A program made the translations under genes and the position numbers. The notes under the pieces are model-generated. The model saw only the letters and a program-made list of their open reading frames with translations, had not been told where the DNA came from and made no database searches. This document shows, piece after piece, positions 48,417 to 58,907 of a DNA stretch of 64,000 nucleotides; position 1 is the first letter of the stretch, and every line of letters begins with the position of its first letter. The stretch is from Sporisorium sorghi (Eukaryota; Basidiomycota; Ustilaginomycetes; Ustilaginales; Ustilaginaceae), in assembly GCA_023212695.1 (NCBI GenBank), contig JALCCG010000110.1, forward strand, positions 1-64,000, given 5' to 3'.

Positions 48417-48447
<31 letters not shown>

Positions 48448-48799
48448 CTTTCTTTTTTGGCTCCGTGAAATTCTCCGCTTCTCGACAAGGAGCGAGTCAT
48501 GTTCGAGTCGAGTCGAAATGCAGCAGACCATGTGACGACCGCGGAACAGGCGGCCACAGTTAACTAACTGCCAAGGCTGAACAAATAGCCCAGCGCTTTT
48601 CCATCCATCCAATGCTCACAATTCAAGCAGCTGCGACACGAGAAAATCGCTCTTCGCGGCATCCATCACCAGCGTCTTCACCTCTCAGTCGCCATTTACG
48701 CACACTAAGAATGACACGCTACTCTGCTGGAAGCAAGGTCAAGTGAATGTCGAGATGCTTTTGTGTTTGCGCCAGGGACGGTAGGTGTTGATTGTGGAC
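48008..48799. other. Intergenic region between ALT1 and the unknown minus-strand gene
   Basis: Promoter and leader of alanine aminotransferase, then the 3' side of the next minus-strand gene. It holds GA repeats (about 48135-48180 and 48221-48241) and a 28-base T run (48420-48447). No gene is seen. Confidence 0.5.
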
Positions 48800-50506
48800 T
48801 CAGTAGGCGTACGAGGCACGCGAGCGCTTCATGGGTCGACCCAGCACATCCACCTCGCCCGCATGCCCAGGTTGCAGCTGCAACTCGTGCTCCGACGGGC
48901 GCTTTCCATGGCCCTGCCGATATGCCATCGAGTGGTTGGTGTGCGGTCGCTGCTCGTCAGCTGCTGCTAATGTAGGCGCTCCTCCATGGTCACGATCCTC
49001 GTCGTCATCTTCCTCGTCGTCGTCATCGTCGCTCCAGTTGGTCTGGTCCAGACGCGCAAGCAGCGCATCTCGGGCAGCTTGTCGACCGTCTGCGCGCTCC
49101 CCACTTGTGTCGCGCGTGACGCTCAGCAGCCTCGCCGAGCTCGACGGTGCCCTTGCCTCGCCGCGCTCTCGTATGTCGCAAGCTGTGTCCCTGTGAGCGT
49201 CCAAACTCTGCGCCGCCTGCTGCCGCTGCCCCCGCTGCTGTCGCTGCGCTGCAATCTGTGCTGCAAACAATCCGCCGCCTCCGATGCGCGGGCTCAAAGT
49301 GGTTCGCTCTTCGTCGTCGTCATAGCTGCTGCTGCTGCTGCTGCTCGTCGCACCTCCAAACTCGTCTTGCACAGGCGCATACGCCGCAATCGGTTGGCCG
49401 CGTCTGCCATTCGTCGTACGCTGAGCTTGGCTGATCGACGCATTGGGCGGGAACAGAAGCCTAGGCTGCAGTCGAGGAGGACGATCCGGGTTGTGATGCG
49501 GATTAAACTCGTTGGTCTTGGCACGCTGTTCGTCGAGCTCCGAGTCGTCGTCGTCGTCGTCGTCGTCCGAATCGTTCTCTGGATCCGGGTAGGTGACCTT
49601 CTGCCCACGAAAAACGTAAGTGATCTTGCCTCGTTCTTTGCCAGGGATCTGCTGCGCGCGACGATACGCCGCATGCCGATTGGGACCGTGGAAGCCGTTG
49701 TCAGCTGGACCACCGGCGAGGAATGGGTTCTTGGGTGTATCGCGGATGGGCATGGTCGAAGACACGGCCTGATTAGGCACCCGGACGCGTTCCGAAAAGG
49801 GGCGAGCTGGTCGATATGCGAAGGTGTGCCTTGGCGCTGGTGGAGGCGTGGTTGCGTTTGACGACCATGATGCCGAGGCTCGTGGCGTTGCGTCGTGGTG
49901 GTCGGCAGTGCAATCCATAGCGTCACCGTCAACAGAGCCCTGGGCGTCTTGGTCGCTGTCAAACTCGTCATAGTACGGATGCGAGTGGTGAGCGTGAGCT
50001 GCAGACCAGGTCGAGACTGCGTTTGATCGAGGGTCGAGGAATGGGTTGTGCTCTTCGTCCGACTCGCACTCGAAGCCCTGGGTGAGTGTATGGAAGTGGT
50101 CGGCGTCGATGGGTGCCGGAGCCATCAGACGGGTGCTGACGCGTTGACATGAGCGAGCCGGTGCATCGAAATGATCGCCTTGCGAATCGGTGCGGTAGTG
50201 ACCTGCTGGGTCATCGTGATCGGCCGCATGCTGATCGTGACGCACATCCTTGCTCATGGGTGGAGTGAGAGGAGGTTGCGCACGATCCGCATGCGCGAGG
50301 CCGTAATTATGCTTCTTGACGGGGCTCCGAATGGTGTGCACAAAGGGTTTGGTGTGGTGATGGGCAGAAGAGCTGGTGGAAGAGGCAGGGCCAAAGACAT
50401 TGACAGCGCTGACGGCAGCTTTGTGAACGTTTTGGACGCGCGGCTGGTCGGACTTGTACGTCCTGCCGGACAGCACAGGCGAGATGAGGCCTTGCTGGAT
50501 CGACAT
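48800..50506 (-). CDS. Unrecognised 568-residue disordered protein
   Basis: An uninterrupted frame from an ATG at 50506, not recognised as a named family. It is hydrophilic and largely disordered: many His/Ser/Asp/Gln, an acidic stretch (DDDDDDDDSELDE), and several Asp/Glu runs. Order-like islands are PPLTPPMSKDVR near the N-terminus, NPFLDPRSNAVSTW and NPFLAGGPADNGF (a repeated NPFL motif), then GKITYVFRGQKVTYPDPEN. The C-terminal end has basic motifs (RPMKRSR) that may be a nuclear signal. The NPFL/ITYVFRG arrangement suggests a conserved fungal regulatory protein. No signal peptide or membrane segment is seen. Function is not assigned. Confidence 0.75.
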   Translation of the reverse strand: MSIQQGLISPVLSGRTYKSDQPRVQNVHKAAVSAVNVFGPASSTSSSAHHHTKPFVHTIRSPVKKHNYGLAHADRAQPPLTPPMSKDVRHDQHAADHDDPAGHYRTDSQGDHFDAPARSCQRVSTRLMAPAPIDADHFHTLTQGFECESDEEHNPFLDPRSNAVSTWSAAHAHHSHPYYDEFDSDQDAQGSVDGDAMDCTADHHDATPRASASWSSNATTPPPAPRHTFAYRPARPFSERVRVPNQAVSSTMPIRDTPKNPFLAGGPADNGFHGPNRHAAYRRAQQIPGKERGKITYVFRGQKVTYPDPENDSDDDDDDDDSELDEQRAKTNEFNPHHNPDRPPRLQPRLLFPPNASISQAQRTTNGRRGQPIAAYAPVQDEFGGATSSSSSSSYDDDEERTTLSPRIGGGGLFAAQIAAQRQQRGQRQQAAQSLDAHRDTACDIRERGEARAPSSSARLLSVTRDTSGERADGRQAARDALLARLDQTNWSDDDDDEEDDDEDRDHGGAPTLAAADEQRPHTNHSMAYRQGHGKRPSEHELQLQPGHAGEVDVLGRPMKRSRASYAY

Positions 50507-50812
50507 GTTGGGTGGAATGTAGGGACTGAGCTCGAGAGTGGATGGACTCGGCGGCGTCTGTAAATGTTTATAGGGGTCTAGATGATCAGATGTCCATGAA
50601 CGAGAAGGAGACTAGCGGATTGATGGATGCTGTAGCTGGAGATGAGCTGGATGGATGCAAAGTGGCAGAAAGTGCCAACGAATGAGAGTTGGTTGTGAAA
50701 GTGGAAGACGGAGCAATGTTGTATGGGTATGATGCAGATGGAATGGAGGATAATGGATGCAAACGAGACTGGCAAGACGAGGGACAAGAAGAGCAAGCAA
50801 GACGATCAAGGA

Positions 50813-50847
<35 letters not shown>

Positions 50848-51365
50848 AAGAGAGAGAGAGAGAGAGAGCAATCGCTGCTGAATTTTAGAATTCTGTCGAT
50901 GAGAGCGATGCACAATTTGGCACGCATGGATCACTCGACAAAAGCAGGTCTTCGCAAAGGCATTTCATCTCCATCTCAGTCCCGTCTGGCCGACTGCGTT
51001 TGGACGGCGGCTTGATTATCATGATCATGATCATCATCATCGCCATCATGACCCAAGATGGCTCTTTATTTCGCATGCTGTCTAACCACGACCTGTGATT
51101 GTCGCTGCCAAAACGCGTCGTGGCGTGATGGAAAAAGAGAAGTTGGAACTTCATCAAACGCGTCGGGTGGGCGATTCTCTGCTTGACTCAACTCAGCCTT
51201 TTCCGTCTCTCTTCAATCACAATTTTGGCTCGTGTCGTGTGTTTTTCGCGTAAATTGGCAAGGACGCGTGTATGCTCAAACGTGTCGCGTAGATGACTTG
51301 GAGAACAGATCGGTATCTATCTGCTGGATCGGCTGATGAAATCGGGTGAAGCGCTGCTAAGCAAC

Positions 51366-51402
51366 GAGAATTGCGAGAATTGCGAGAATTGCGAGAATTG
51401 CG
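51366..51402 (+). repeat. Tandem 9-base repeat GAGAATTGC
   Basis: Four copies of GAGAATTGC, about 300 bases before the SET/MYND start. Confidence 0.8.
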
Positions 51403-51440
51403 CGTCTGAGCCGTTTATCCAAAGAAAGGGTTCATTTCAT

Positions 51441-51478
51441 CAGTCAGTGAGTCAGTGAGTCAGTGAGCGAGTCAGTCG
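51441..51478 (+). repeat. Tandem 8-base repeat GTCAGTGA
   Basis: Four or so copies of AGTCAGTG, the last imperfect (GAGCGAGTCAGT). Confidence 0.75.
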
Positions 51479-51678
51479 AACGACACACGACAGAATGCTT
51501 TCTCGTCAGCCCACAAAAAGAAGCTCGTCAAAACTGTGCTTGTGCGCGCAACTTAGCCGACCGTCCCGAATAAAAATGTGGTGCGCAACGTTGCGGTTCT
51601 TGATATCAATCCTCGCTTTCCTTCTCTCTCTTCCTCTCTCTCTCTCTTTCAACGACCCTCACTTCTAGCAAAGACAAA

Positions 51679-51744
51679 ATGTCGCCTGCGTCTGCTTCCT
51701 CCTTTGCAGCGCTCAAGGCGCAAAGAGACGCGTGGCGCAATCCT

Positions 51745-51780
<36 letters not shown>

Positions 51781-54339
51781 ACCACCGACATGGGCCCTCC
51801 AGCTCCACCCTCGATAGCGCAACCAATGTCGTCTTGGGCCGCCCCCATCCCTTCCACCCGTGGTCCCATGTCGACCGAGACCGAGCATGATGCTAACATG
51901 GACACGCACGACCAACATGCCCAACACGCGCTGCCGACCATTCCAGCACAGCGTGCTCCCAACCACAAACCCGAACCCGGTGCTGCTGGCAGTCGCGTCA
52001 GGCTGCCAGACATCCAGGACCTCGAACTTCGATTCGATGTCTACTCCAGCGAGCGAGCCCTCTTTTACGCTCCATTGCCCCAAAACGGTCCACGACCCGC
52101 CGATTTCTCCACGCCAAGCTCCTCTTCTGCCTTTTCGCCGCCAAACACCTCGCGCTCGCTCTCGTACTCCTACTCTCAGCTCCTCTCCAGCTCCTACTCA
52201 GCTCCTGGCGGTTGGGCTGCGGCTGGCATCTCGAGCTGTCGACCTGGTGACGTGCTCCTGCGTGTCCGTCCCGAGGTCGCCGCCCTATCTACTGCATTGC
52301 TCGACCAGCGCTGTTCCGCATGCTACTCGCTTCCCATCTCGGATTCAGTCGCTGCCAGCCGCAAGCTGCAGCGTTGTTCCGCCTGCAAGCTCGTCCGCTA
52401 CTGCTCAGCTGCCTGCCAGAAACGCGACTGGCCTGCCCATCGCGACGAGTGCAAGGCGCTCAAGGCTATTCAGCAGTTGCACACGTACCGCACAGCTCTG
52501 CGACGGCAGCGCCAACTCGACCAGCGCATCGCCAGCAGGTATGCACAGACTCGAGCTGCCACCACGTTTGGCGTCGGCTCTTTCGAGGACAACGACGAGG
52601 TCATGGCCGCCGCCGCGGCTGCAACACGCCATCCTCAGCACACCGACAGCGACGATGACGACGTCGCCGACACTCAAACCCGCCTTCGCCTGCCAAGCTC
52701 CATGATGCGTGCGCTCGCTCGCTGGATTTGGGCGCGCAGTCGCGTCGGCACGGGTGGCAAGGATAAAGCTCGAGCCGATGGTGCCGATCTGCTCGAACTC
52801 TGCTCGCATCGCGAACGATTCGCACCCGAGCAGCTCCAGCAGCAGGCACAGCTTGCCATCCACCTTGCGCAGTATCTCACCGCCGCGGCACGCGCTGCAG
52901 CAACGTTTGCACCCGTATCCAAAGACGCCGAAGCCAGTCTGGACGACATGATGCAGCCCGACACCACCTTCTCGCAGCGCGATGCATTGCGAACGCTCGG
53001 CATCGACTCGGCCACCGAACTACTCGATCTCGTCTGTCAATTCTCGTGCAACTCGTTCACGCTCACCGACAGCGATCTCAACCCCTTGGGAGTTTGCATG
53101 CACGCCAGCATGGCCATGATCAACCACGCCTGTACACCCAACGCTGCCGTGGTTTTCCCGTTTGGCGGTGCTGCCAAGGGTGGCCAGCAGAACTGGACGG
53201 ATGGCCAAGATAGGATCATGCAGCTCGTGGCGTTGCGCGCGATCCAACCGGGCGAGGAGCTGCTCATCTCGTACGTCGACACTGCCGACACGTACCAGGA
53301 GCGACGCAACTACCTCAAGAAGCGCTACTGCTTTGAATGTCGGTGCGAGCTGTGCCTTCAGAGCCACGCCAAGCTCTCGCCAGGAGGCAGCTCGCAGTCG
53401 TTTGCATCGCCACTGTCTTCGTCTGCATCATCATCGTCTCAGCAGCAAGGCTTTGGCGGGAATCCGCCGCGGCCTAGCAACTGGATCGACCCGCGACGTG
53501 CCGTGTGGTGCCCCCAACGGTGCGGCGGCTGGATCGACGGTTCGTTGTTCGAGGCGCAAGGCGATGCTGCGACTGCTGCCGCTGCAAAGTGCAACAAGTG
53601 CCATTCGCCGTCCAACTTGACGCCGTCCGAGGTGGAAGAAGATACTCGCCAGGCCAAAGAGGCTCTCGTGCAAGCGTCACGCTTGTCAGACCGGGGAGAG
53701 GCCGAAGCTGCATGGACTCGATGCGCGTCGGTGCTGCCATTGCTGGTGGAGCGATATCCTCCCTCATGGCAGCCACTGTTCCAGCTGCTGAGGCTGGCGA
53801 CGACGTGCTTGATAGAAGCAGGCTCGTCGTTGCTGACGCAGCCGCAGCAGCCGCCGTCCGCACAACAAGCTTCGAGTGTCGAGGCGGCCGCGGTGTACTG
53901 TTTTGACGAGGCAGTACGGATGCAGATGCTGGTGGTAGCAGGCACGCAGGCGTCCAACACGCCCATCTACCCTAAAGGGCATCCGGCGAGAGCGGTTGCA
54001 GTGGCGACGCTGGCCAAGCTGGTGCTGGCGCAGTTTGATCATCCTCAGCAGCAAGCCGACGTAGCAGCAGCAGCAGCAGAAGTGAGCGCGCCAGTATGTC
54101 GAGCCACGGTGGAGCAGTCTGCCGCTCAAGGCGCGAGGCAGACGCTCTCCATCCTGCGAGACCCGCCGAGCGTGCCGCCCGAGATGCGCGTCGAGATGGC
54201 CAAGCAGGTGCTCACCCAGGCCATCGACGAGCTCGATATTGGGTTCGGACGCTCCAACCAAGGCGGCGGAACGGGACGTGAGATGCGCACGGCACTCAAC
54301 CACATGGAGGCCGAGCTGGCCGTGTCGTCATCGTCGTAG
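51679..54339 (+). CDS. SET and MYND domain protein (SMYD type)
   Basis: An 886-residue putative lysine methyltransferase. The split SET plan of SMYD proteins is visible. A first SET part precedes a MYND zinc finger at about residues 211-260 (CSAC...RCSACKLVRYCSAACQKRDWPAHRDEC). The SET core comes later, with GVCMHASMAMINHACTPNA at about 470-490 (NHxC motif) and GEELLISYVDTADTYQERRNYL. Post-SET cysteines follow (CFECRCELC), and a further Cys group (CPQRCGG...CNKCHS). A poly-Ala run near the N-terminus comes from GCT repeats. The C-terminal third looks helical, like the TPR-like part of SMYD2/3. The substrate cannot be told. The frame is intact. Confidence 0.88.
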
Positions 54340-54933
54340 GAGGCTCACGCAACACAATTTGACACTTTGTGACAACATGTCGAACTAACAACTAGTGAAA
54401 TTTGTTCTGGAAGGGTGCGACGCGTCTGTGCGAAACGCGACTCTTTCTGATTCAGAGAGAAAGGGAACTTTCTTCAGTTCTGCTGCTGAGTCTGCAAAAC
54501 GCGCTCTTCTCTGAAAATGCGCCTCAACTTGCCAAAAAAAAAAAAAAAGTCAAGGCGAGACAGCCGAAGATTCGTCCAAGACAAGCAGCAGAGCAGCAAA
54601 GCAGCAAAGCAGCAGAAGCGAGAGGATGCGCAGCTCTCCACACTCGAATCGACGCGCCTTTGCATCTGCTTTGCCTCTCTCTTCCTCCTTTCCCTCGTCG
54701 CCACCATCAACGCTTTCCTTATCGCCAAATCCATATCACCCAGACAGACCGGACATCGATCACAGAACACGACACTTTGCGCCACGCTTCTCTTTGCACC
54801 GCCATCTTCTCTGAAGAGGTGCACGCGACTGCTCTGCTCTGCTCTGCTCTGCTCTGCTGCGCGATAGCGACGACGAAGACCTCGATTGCCTTGCGTAGGC
54901 GCGCCCCATCCCGTATATACCTCTAGGCCCATC
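54340..54933. other. Promoter and leader of PDS5
   Basis: Holds AGCAGCAAAGC-type repeats (54586-54615) and a TGCTC repeat (about 54830-54860). No gene is seen. Confidence 0.5.
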
Positions 54934-57900
54934 ATGGTCACGGCGACATCCACCTCTGGCTCATCAGCCTCTTCTACCACTGCGCCCACCACGCGCAGGG
55001 CAGCGCTCGCCCGTCTTTCGCTCAAGGGCAAGCTCTACCAAAAGGGCACTTCCACAGATGCGCTCCTCAAGCGCGTGCGTCAAGTGCGCACAGAACTCAG
55101 CGAGATGGACCAGGATGCCGTCGATGTCAACTCTCTCAAGGACATCTGCAAGGAGCTCGTCTCCCCGGCCCTCATGCTTCATAAAGACAAAGCCGTCAAG
55201 GCCAACGTCGCCTGCTGTCTAGCTGACATGCTCCGCCTCTTTGCTCCCAACGCGCCCTTCACCCCCTCTGAGTTGCGCGACATTTTCCAATTCTTCCTCC
55301 ATCAGCTCACCATGCCCCAAGCCGGTCTCTCCAAACCAAATGGCTCACAATACTCCGAATACTTCTCCCTCCTCGAGAACCTCAGCAACGTCAAATCCGT
55401 CGTATTGGTCTGCGACCTCGCCAACGCCGACGAGCTCATGACCGAATACTTCAAGGGCTTCCTCGACCTCGCGCGCCCAGACATGTCCAAGAACGTCGAG
55501 ATCTGCATGGCCGATGTGCTTGTTCAGCTCATCGACGAATGCGTCACCTTGCCTTCCGAGGTGCTCGAGCTGCTCCTCGCCAACTTCACCCCCAAAGCCA
55601 TCAAACACAACCCTTCAGCACATCGTATCGCCGTCGAGGTCTGCTCCAACACCAAGGATCGTCTGCAGAAAAACGTCGCCCAATATTTCAACGAGGTCCT
55701 GATTTCGGCCACCCAGGAGGACGACCAAGACGAGCGTCTGGAATCGTTGCAGACGGCTCATTCGCTCATCGTCCAGATCAACCGCGTCGTGCCCTCGCTG
55801 CTCCTCAACGTCATCCCCCAGCTCGAGGAAGAGCTGCGAGCCGAAGATGTGCAGCTCCGCGTACTCGCCACCAAAGTGCTCGGTCAGATGTTTGGCGAGA
55901 AGCCCTCTACCGGCGTCGCCGAGAGCAGCGATCTGGCGCGCAGATATGTCGGCACGTGGCGTGCATGGCTCGGCAGGGCCAACGACAAGTCGTCCAGCCT
56001 GCGTGTCGTCTGGGTCGAAAGCACCAAACCCATCCTCATCCACCATCCCGAGCTACGTCACGATCTCACGCCTGTCCTCGAGAACAAGCTGCTCGAGCCC
56101 GATGAGCGCGTTCGTGCCGCCACCGCCAAGATGCTCGGCTCGCTCGACTACGAGACGGCGCTGCATCACGTTGAAAAGTCGGTACTGCTCAAACTGGCCG
56201 ATCGGTGCAAGGACAAAAAGTCGCTTGTGCGCAACGAGTCGCTCCAAGCCGTCGGCAAGCTCTTCGACATGGCGTTTTCGGAAATCGACAACAACGACCC
56301 CGCTGCCATCCAGCAGTTCGCATGGATCCCTCAGGAGGTGTTCAAGTGCCTTTACGCAGGCGGCAACGACATGCAGATCCTCGTGGCCGCTACGGTGGAA
56401 AAGTACATCCTTCCCATCCCTGCCAACCTCGACGACGATGAGGCAGCATGGACCAATCGTCTGTTGCTCGTCATGAAGTATCTCGAGCCCGAAGGCACCA
56501 AAGCGCTGCTCCGCATCAGCAACCTCATCATCCCGCGTCCGGCGCTGCACGACCACTTCCTCGATTGCTGCGAACAGTACAACGGGGGCGACGTCGCGCC
56601 GGACAAGGACTCCAACGTGGTCAAGACCGCCATGGCCGATCGTATTCGACGCTGCGCTACGCTGTTTGCCGACCCGGAGCGCGCAAAGACGGATCTGCAC
56701 GCGTTTGCCAAGCTCAACGACACGCGCATCTACCGCCTCATCCGCACCTGTTTCGACCCGCAAACCGACCTCAGGACGGCAGTCAAGAGCCGCAACGACG
56801 CGCTTCGACGCATCGAGAATGCCAGTGCAAGCATGCTCGAAACGCTCACGGTTTTCATTCGAAGCGGAAGCTACTTTATCCTCAATCGATCGTCGGTGCC
56901 GACGCTCATCCGCAAGCTCTCGCACACCGCATCGCAGCAGCGATCCATGGCGTCTCAATCCCAGTCGCAGGGTGCTGCAAGCGAGCTGGCGACGGAAGCT
57001 GAGACGCATCGCGCATCGGCCAACCTGCTGCTTGAATTCATCGCCAAGCGGTGCCCCGCGATGCTGGCCATGCACGTACCCGAGCTGTGCAAGGCGCTCT
57101 TTGACGAGTCGAATGCGATGCTGACGCAGACGTGCTTGCAAGGGCTCGCTGCGGTGGCGCAGTGGAATGCGACCAAAGTGCAGCTCGACAAGAAGGCGGT
57201 GCAGCGGCTGGCAAAGCTGGTGCTCAAGGGGACGCCGTTGCAGGCCAAGTTTGCGTCCAAGTTGCTAGCGATCGTTGCGACGGGTGGGGCGAGGGGGGGA
57301 CGCAAGGCGGTCGGGCAGAAGGCGGGCACGCCCGGCACGTCTGTCTCGAGCAATGCGGCGTTTGTCGTGCTCGAGGAGGTGCTCGACTCGCTCGCCAAGC
57401 ATCTGGCCACTGCCAAGCCCGAGCGGCAGGTCGCCATCCTCTACAGCCTGGCGCAGCTGTTCAAGCACGCGCCGGACGCGTCCGAGAACGTCAGCAGCAC
57501 CATTGTGCGCACCATTCTGACGGATATCCTGCTCAAGCCGTTGCCCGCGAGCAAAGCCAAAGCGTATGCAAATGGCGGCGAGGACTGGATTGACGATGCG
57601 GCGCTGGACCACGAGCTGCACGCCAAGCTGCTGGCGCTGCAGGTGCTGACGAGACGGTGCGAGGCGTTTGGCGAGACGGACAGTGCGGGCGACTTGGCCA
57701 AACCGATTTTCCGCTTGTTGTGGGCCGTGGTAGGCGCGGGCGAGGCGAAAGCGGGGCTCAATACGCCGGCGGCGGCCAAGTCGAGGATGCGGCTGCAAGC
57801 TGCCATATGTGTGCTCAAGCTGGCGCGCCATCCAAGCTACGACGCGTGTATCGGCCGCGAGTACCTCGATTTGGCGTTTACGGTGCAGGACGAGTCGTTC

Positions 57901-58761
57901 AACGTGCGCTCGCGCGTGCTGCACAAGCTGCTCAGCTTGCTGCAGGCGCGTCGGATCGATGGGCGGTTCTTGGCCATGGCGTTCCTGGCGGCGTACGATC
58001 CAGAGGAGGAGAACCGCAATATCGTGCTGCGCTACTGTCAGGCGGCGGCGCGCAGCATGCCGGCGGAGCAGCGGTTGAAGTTGCTGGATATGTCGCTCCC
58101 ACGCTTGCTGCATTTGCTGGCGCACCATCCGGACTTTTCGAGGGAGACGCGGGAGGATCTGATGCAGTTTGTGCGCTACTTGGAGTTCTTCTTGGAGGCC
58201 TTGGCGGGCGCGGCGAACGTGTCGGTGCTGTTCTACCTCGCGACGCGGGTCAAGGGCGTGAGGGACGCCGAGAGCCAGGGCGCGAGCGAGAACCTGTACG
58301 CGCTGAGCGAGCTCGCGCAGCTGGTCATCAAGCGCAAAGCGGCCCAGGCGGGGTGGAGCATCGAGAGTTATCCAGGGAAAGTCACGCTGCCGGCTTCCAT
58401 CTTTAAGCCCTTGCCGAGCAGAGAGGTGCAAAGGGAGATCTACGAGCGCCAGTACCTGCCTGCGGACCTCGTCAAGGTGTTGAGCGATGTCAAGGTCAAA
58501 CCTGCCAAGGCGGGTGCGGGAGGAGGGGGAAACGGAGGGAGTGCGGCCAAGTGGAGCGTCGCGAGCATCACGACGAAGCGCAAGGCTGGCGGTAGCGGCA
58601 AGGATAAGGCAAAGGGCAAGGGTAAGGGGCGGAAGAAGCGCAAGACCAGCGACGACGAGCACGACGACGAGCAGGAGGAGGAGAGCGAGCTCAGCGAACC
58701 CGACGACGAGGACGACGTAGGAGACGGCAACGAGAGCTCCGATCTCAGCGAAGAAGAGTAA
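54934..58761 (+). CDS. pds5: Sister-chromatid cohesion factor Pds5
   Basis: A 1275-residue HEAT-repeat protein of the Pds5 family, which binds cohesin and controls its loading, acetylation and release. The ATG at 54934 precedes KGKLYQKGTSTDALLKRVRQV. Family segments include KAVKANVACCLADMLRLFAPNAPFT, LFSLLENLSNVKSVVLVCDL-like sequence (YFSLLENLSNVKSVVLVCDL in the protein), VSLLLNVIPQLEEEL-like sequence and RVRAATAKMLGSL. The C-terminal tail (about residues 1190-1275) switches to Gly, Lys/Arg and then an acidic Asp/Glu/Ser stretch, as is common for Pds5. The frame is unbroken. It converges on the Set3-type gene, 146 bases apart. Confidence 0.92.
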   Translation: MVTATSTSGSSASSTTAPTTRRAALARLSLKGKLYQKGTSTDALLKRVRQVRTELSEMDQDAVDVNSLKDICKELVSPALMLHKDKAVKANVACCLADMLRLFAPNAPFTPSELRDIFQFFLHQLTMPQAGLSKPNGSQYSEYFSLLENLSNVKSVVLVCDLANADELMTEYFKGFLDLARPDMSKNVEICMADVLVQLIDECVTLPSEVLELLLANFTPKAIKHNPSAHRIAVEVCSNTKDRLQKNVAQYFNEVLISATQEDDQDERLESLQTAHSLIVQINRVVPSLLLNVIPQLEEELRAEDVQLRVLATKVLGQMFGEKPSTGVAESSDLARRYVGTWRAWLGRANDKSSSLRVVWVESTKPILIHHPELRHDLTPVLENKLLEPDERVRAATAKMLGSLDYETALHHVEKSVLLKLADRCKDKKSLVRNESLQAVGKLFDMAFSEIDNNDPAAIQQFAWIPQEVFKCLYAGGNDMQILVAATVEKYILPIPANLDDDEAAWTNRLLLVMKYLEPEGTKALLRISNLIIPRPALHDHFLDCCEQYNGGDVAPDKDSNVVKTAMADRIRRCATLFADPERAKTDLHAFAKLNDTRIYRLIRTCFDPQTDLRTAVKSRNDALRRIENASASMLETLTVFIRSGSYFILNRSSVPTLIRKLSHTASQQRSMASQSQSQGAASELATEAETHRASANLLLEFIAKRCPAMLAMHVPELCKALFDESNAMLTQTCLQGLAAVAQWNATKVQLDKKAVQRLAKLVLKGTPLQAKFASKLLAIVATGGARGGRKAVGQKAGTPGTSVSSNAAFVVLEEVLDSLAKHLATAKPERQVAILYSLAQLFKHAPDASENVSSTIVRTILTDILLKPLPASKAKAYANGGEDWIDDAALDHELHAKLLALQVLTRRCEAFGETDSAGDLAKPIFRLLWAVVGAGEAKAGLNTPAAAKSRMRLQAAICVLKLARHPSYDACIGREYLDLAFTVQDESFNVRSRVLHKLLSLLQARRIDGRFLAMAFLAAYDPEEENRNIVLRYCQAAARSMPAEQRLKLLDMSLPRLLHLLAHHPDFSRETREDLMQFVRYLEFFLEALAGAANVSVLFYLATRVKGVRDAESQGASENLYALSELAQLVIKRKAAQAGWSIESYPGKVTLPASIFKPLPSREVQREIYERQYLPADLVKVLSDVKVKPAKAGAGGGGNGGSAAKWSVASITTKRKAGGSGKDKAKGKGKGRKKRKTSDDEHDDEQEEESELSEPDDEDDVGDGNESSDLSEEE

Positions 58762-58907
58762 GCTCGCGAGCGAGTATGTGTTTTGTACCATGTCTGAAAT
58801 TTGATTTCCATACGAGTCCGATGAAGGCGAACGTCGAAGAACGGATAACGAATCGAACACAACATAGGAGTACAACGGGGAGGCGACTCTTCCGGCCAAG
58901 GTGGAAA

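Larger units (their letters stand above)
50507..51678. other. 1.2 kb divergent promoter region
   Basis: Between the unknown gene and the SET/MYND gene. It holds a GA repeat (50818-50868), a GATCAT palindromic run near 51018-51040, and two short tandem repeats (51366-51402 and 51441-51478). No gene is seen. Confidence 0.5.
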
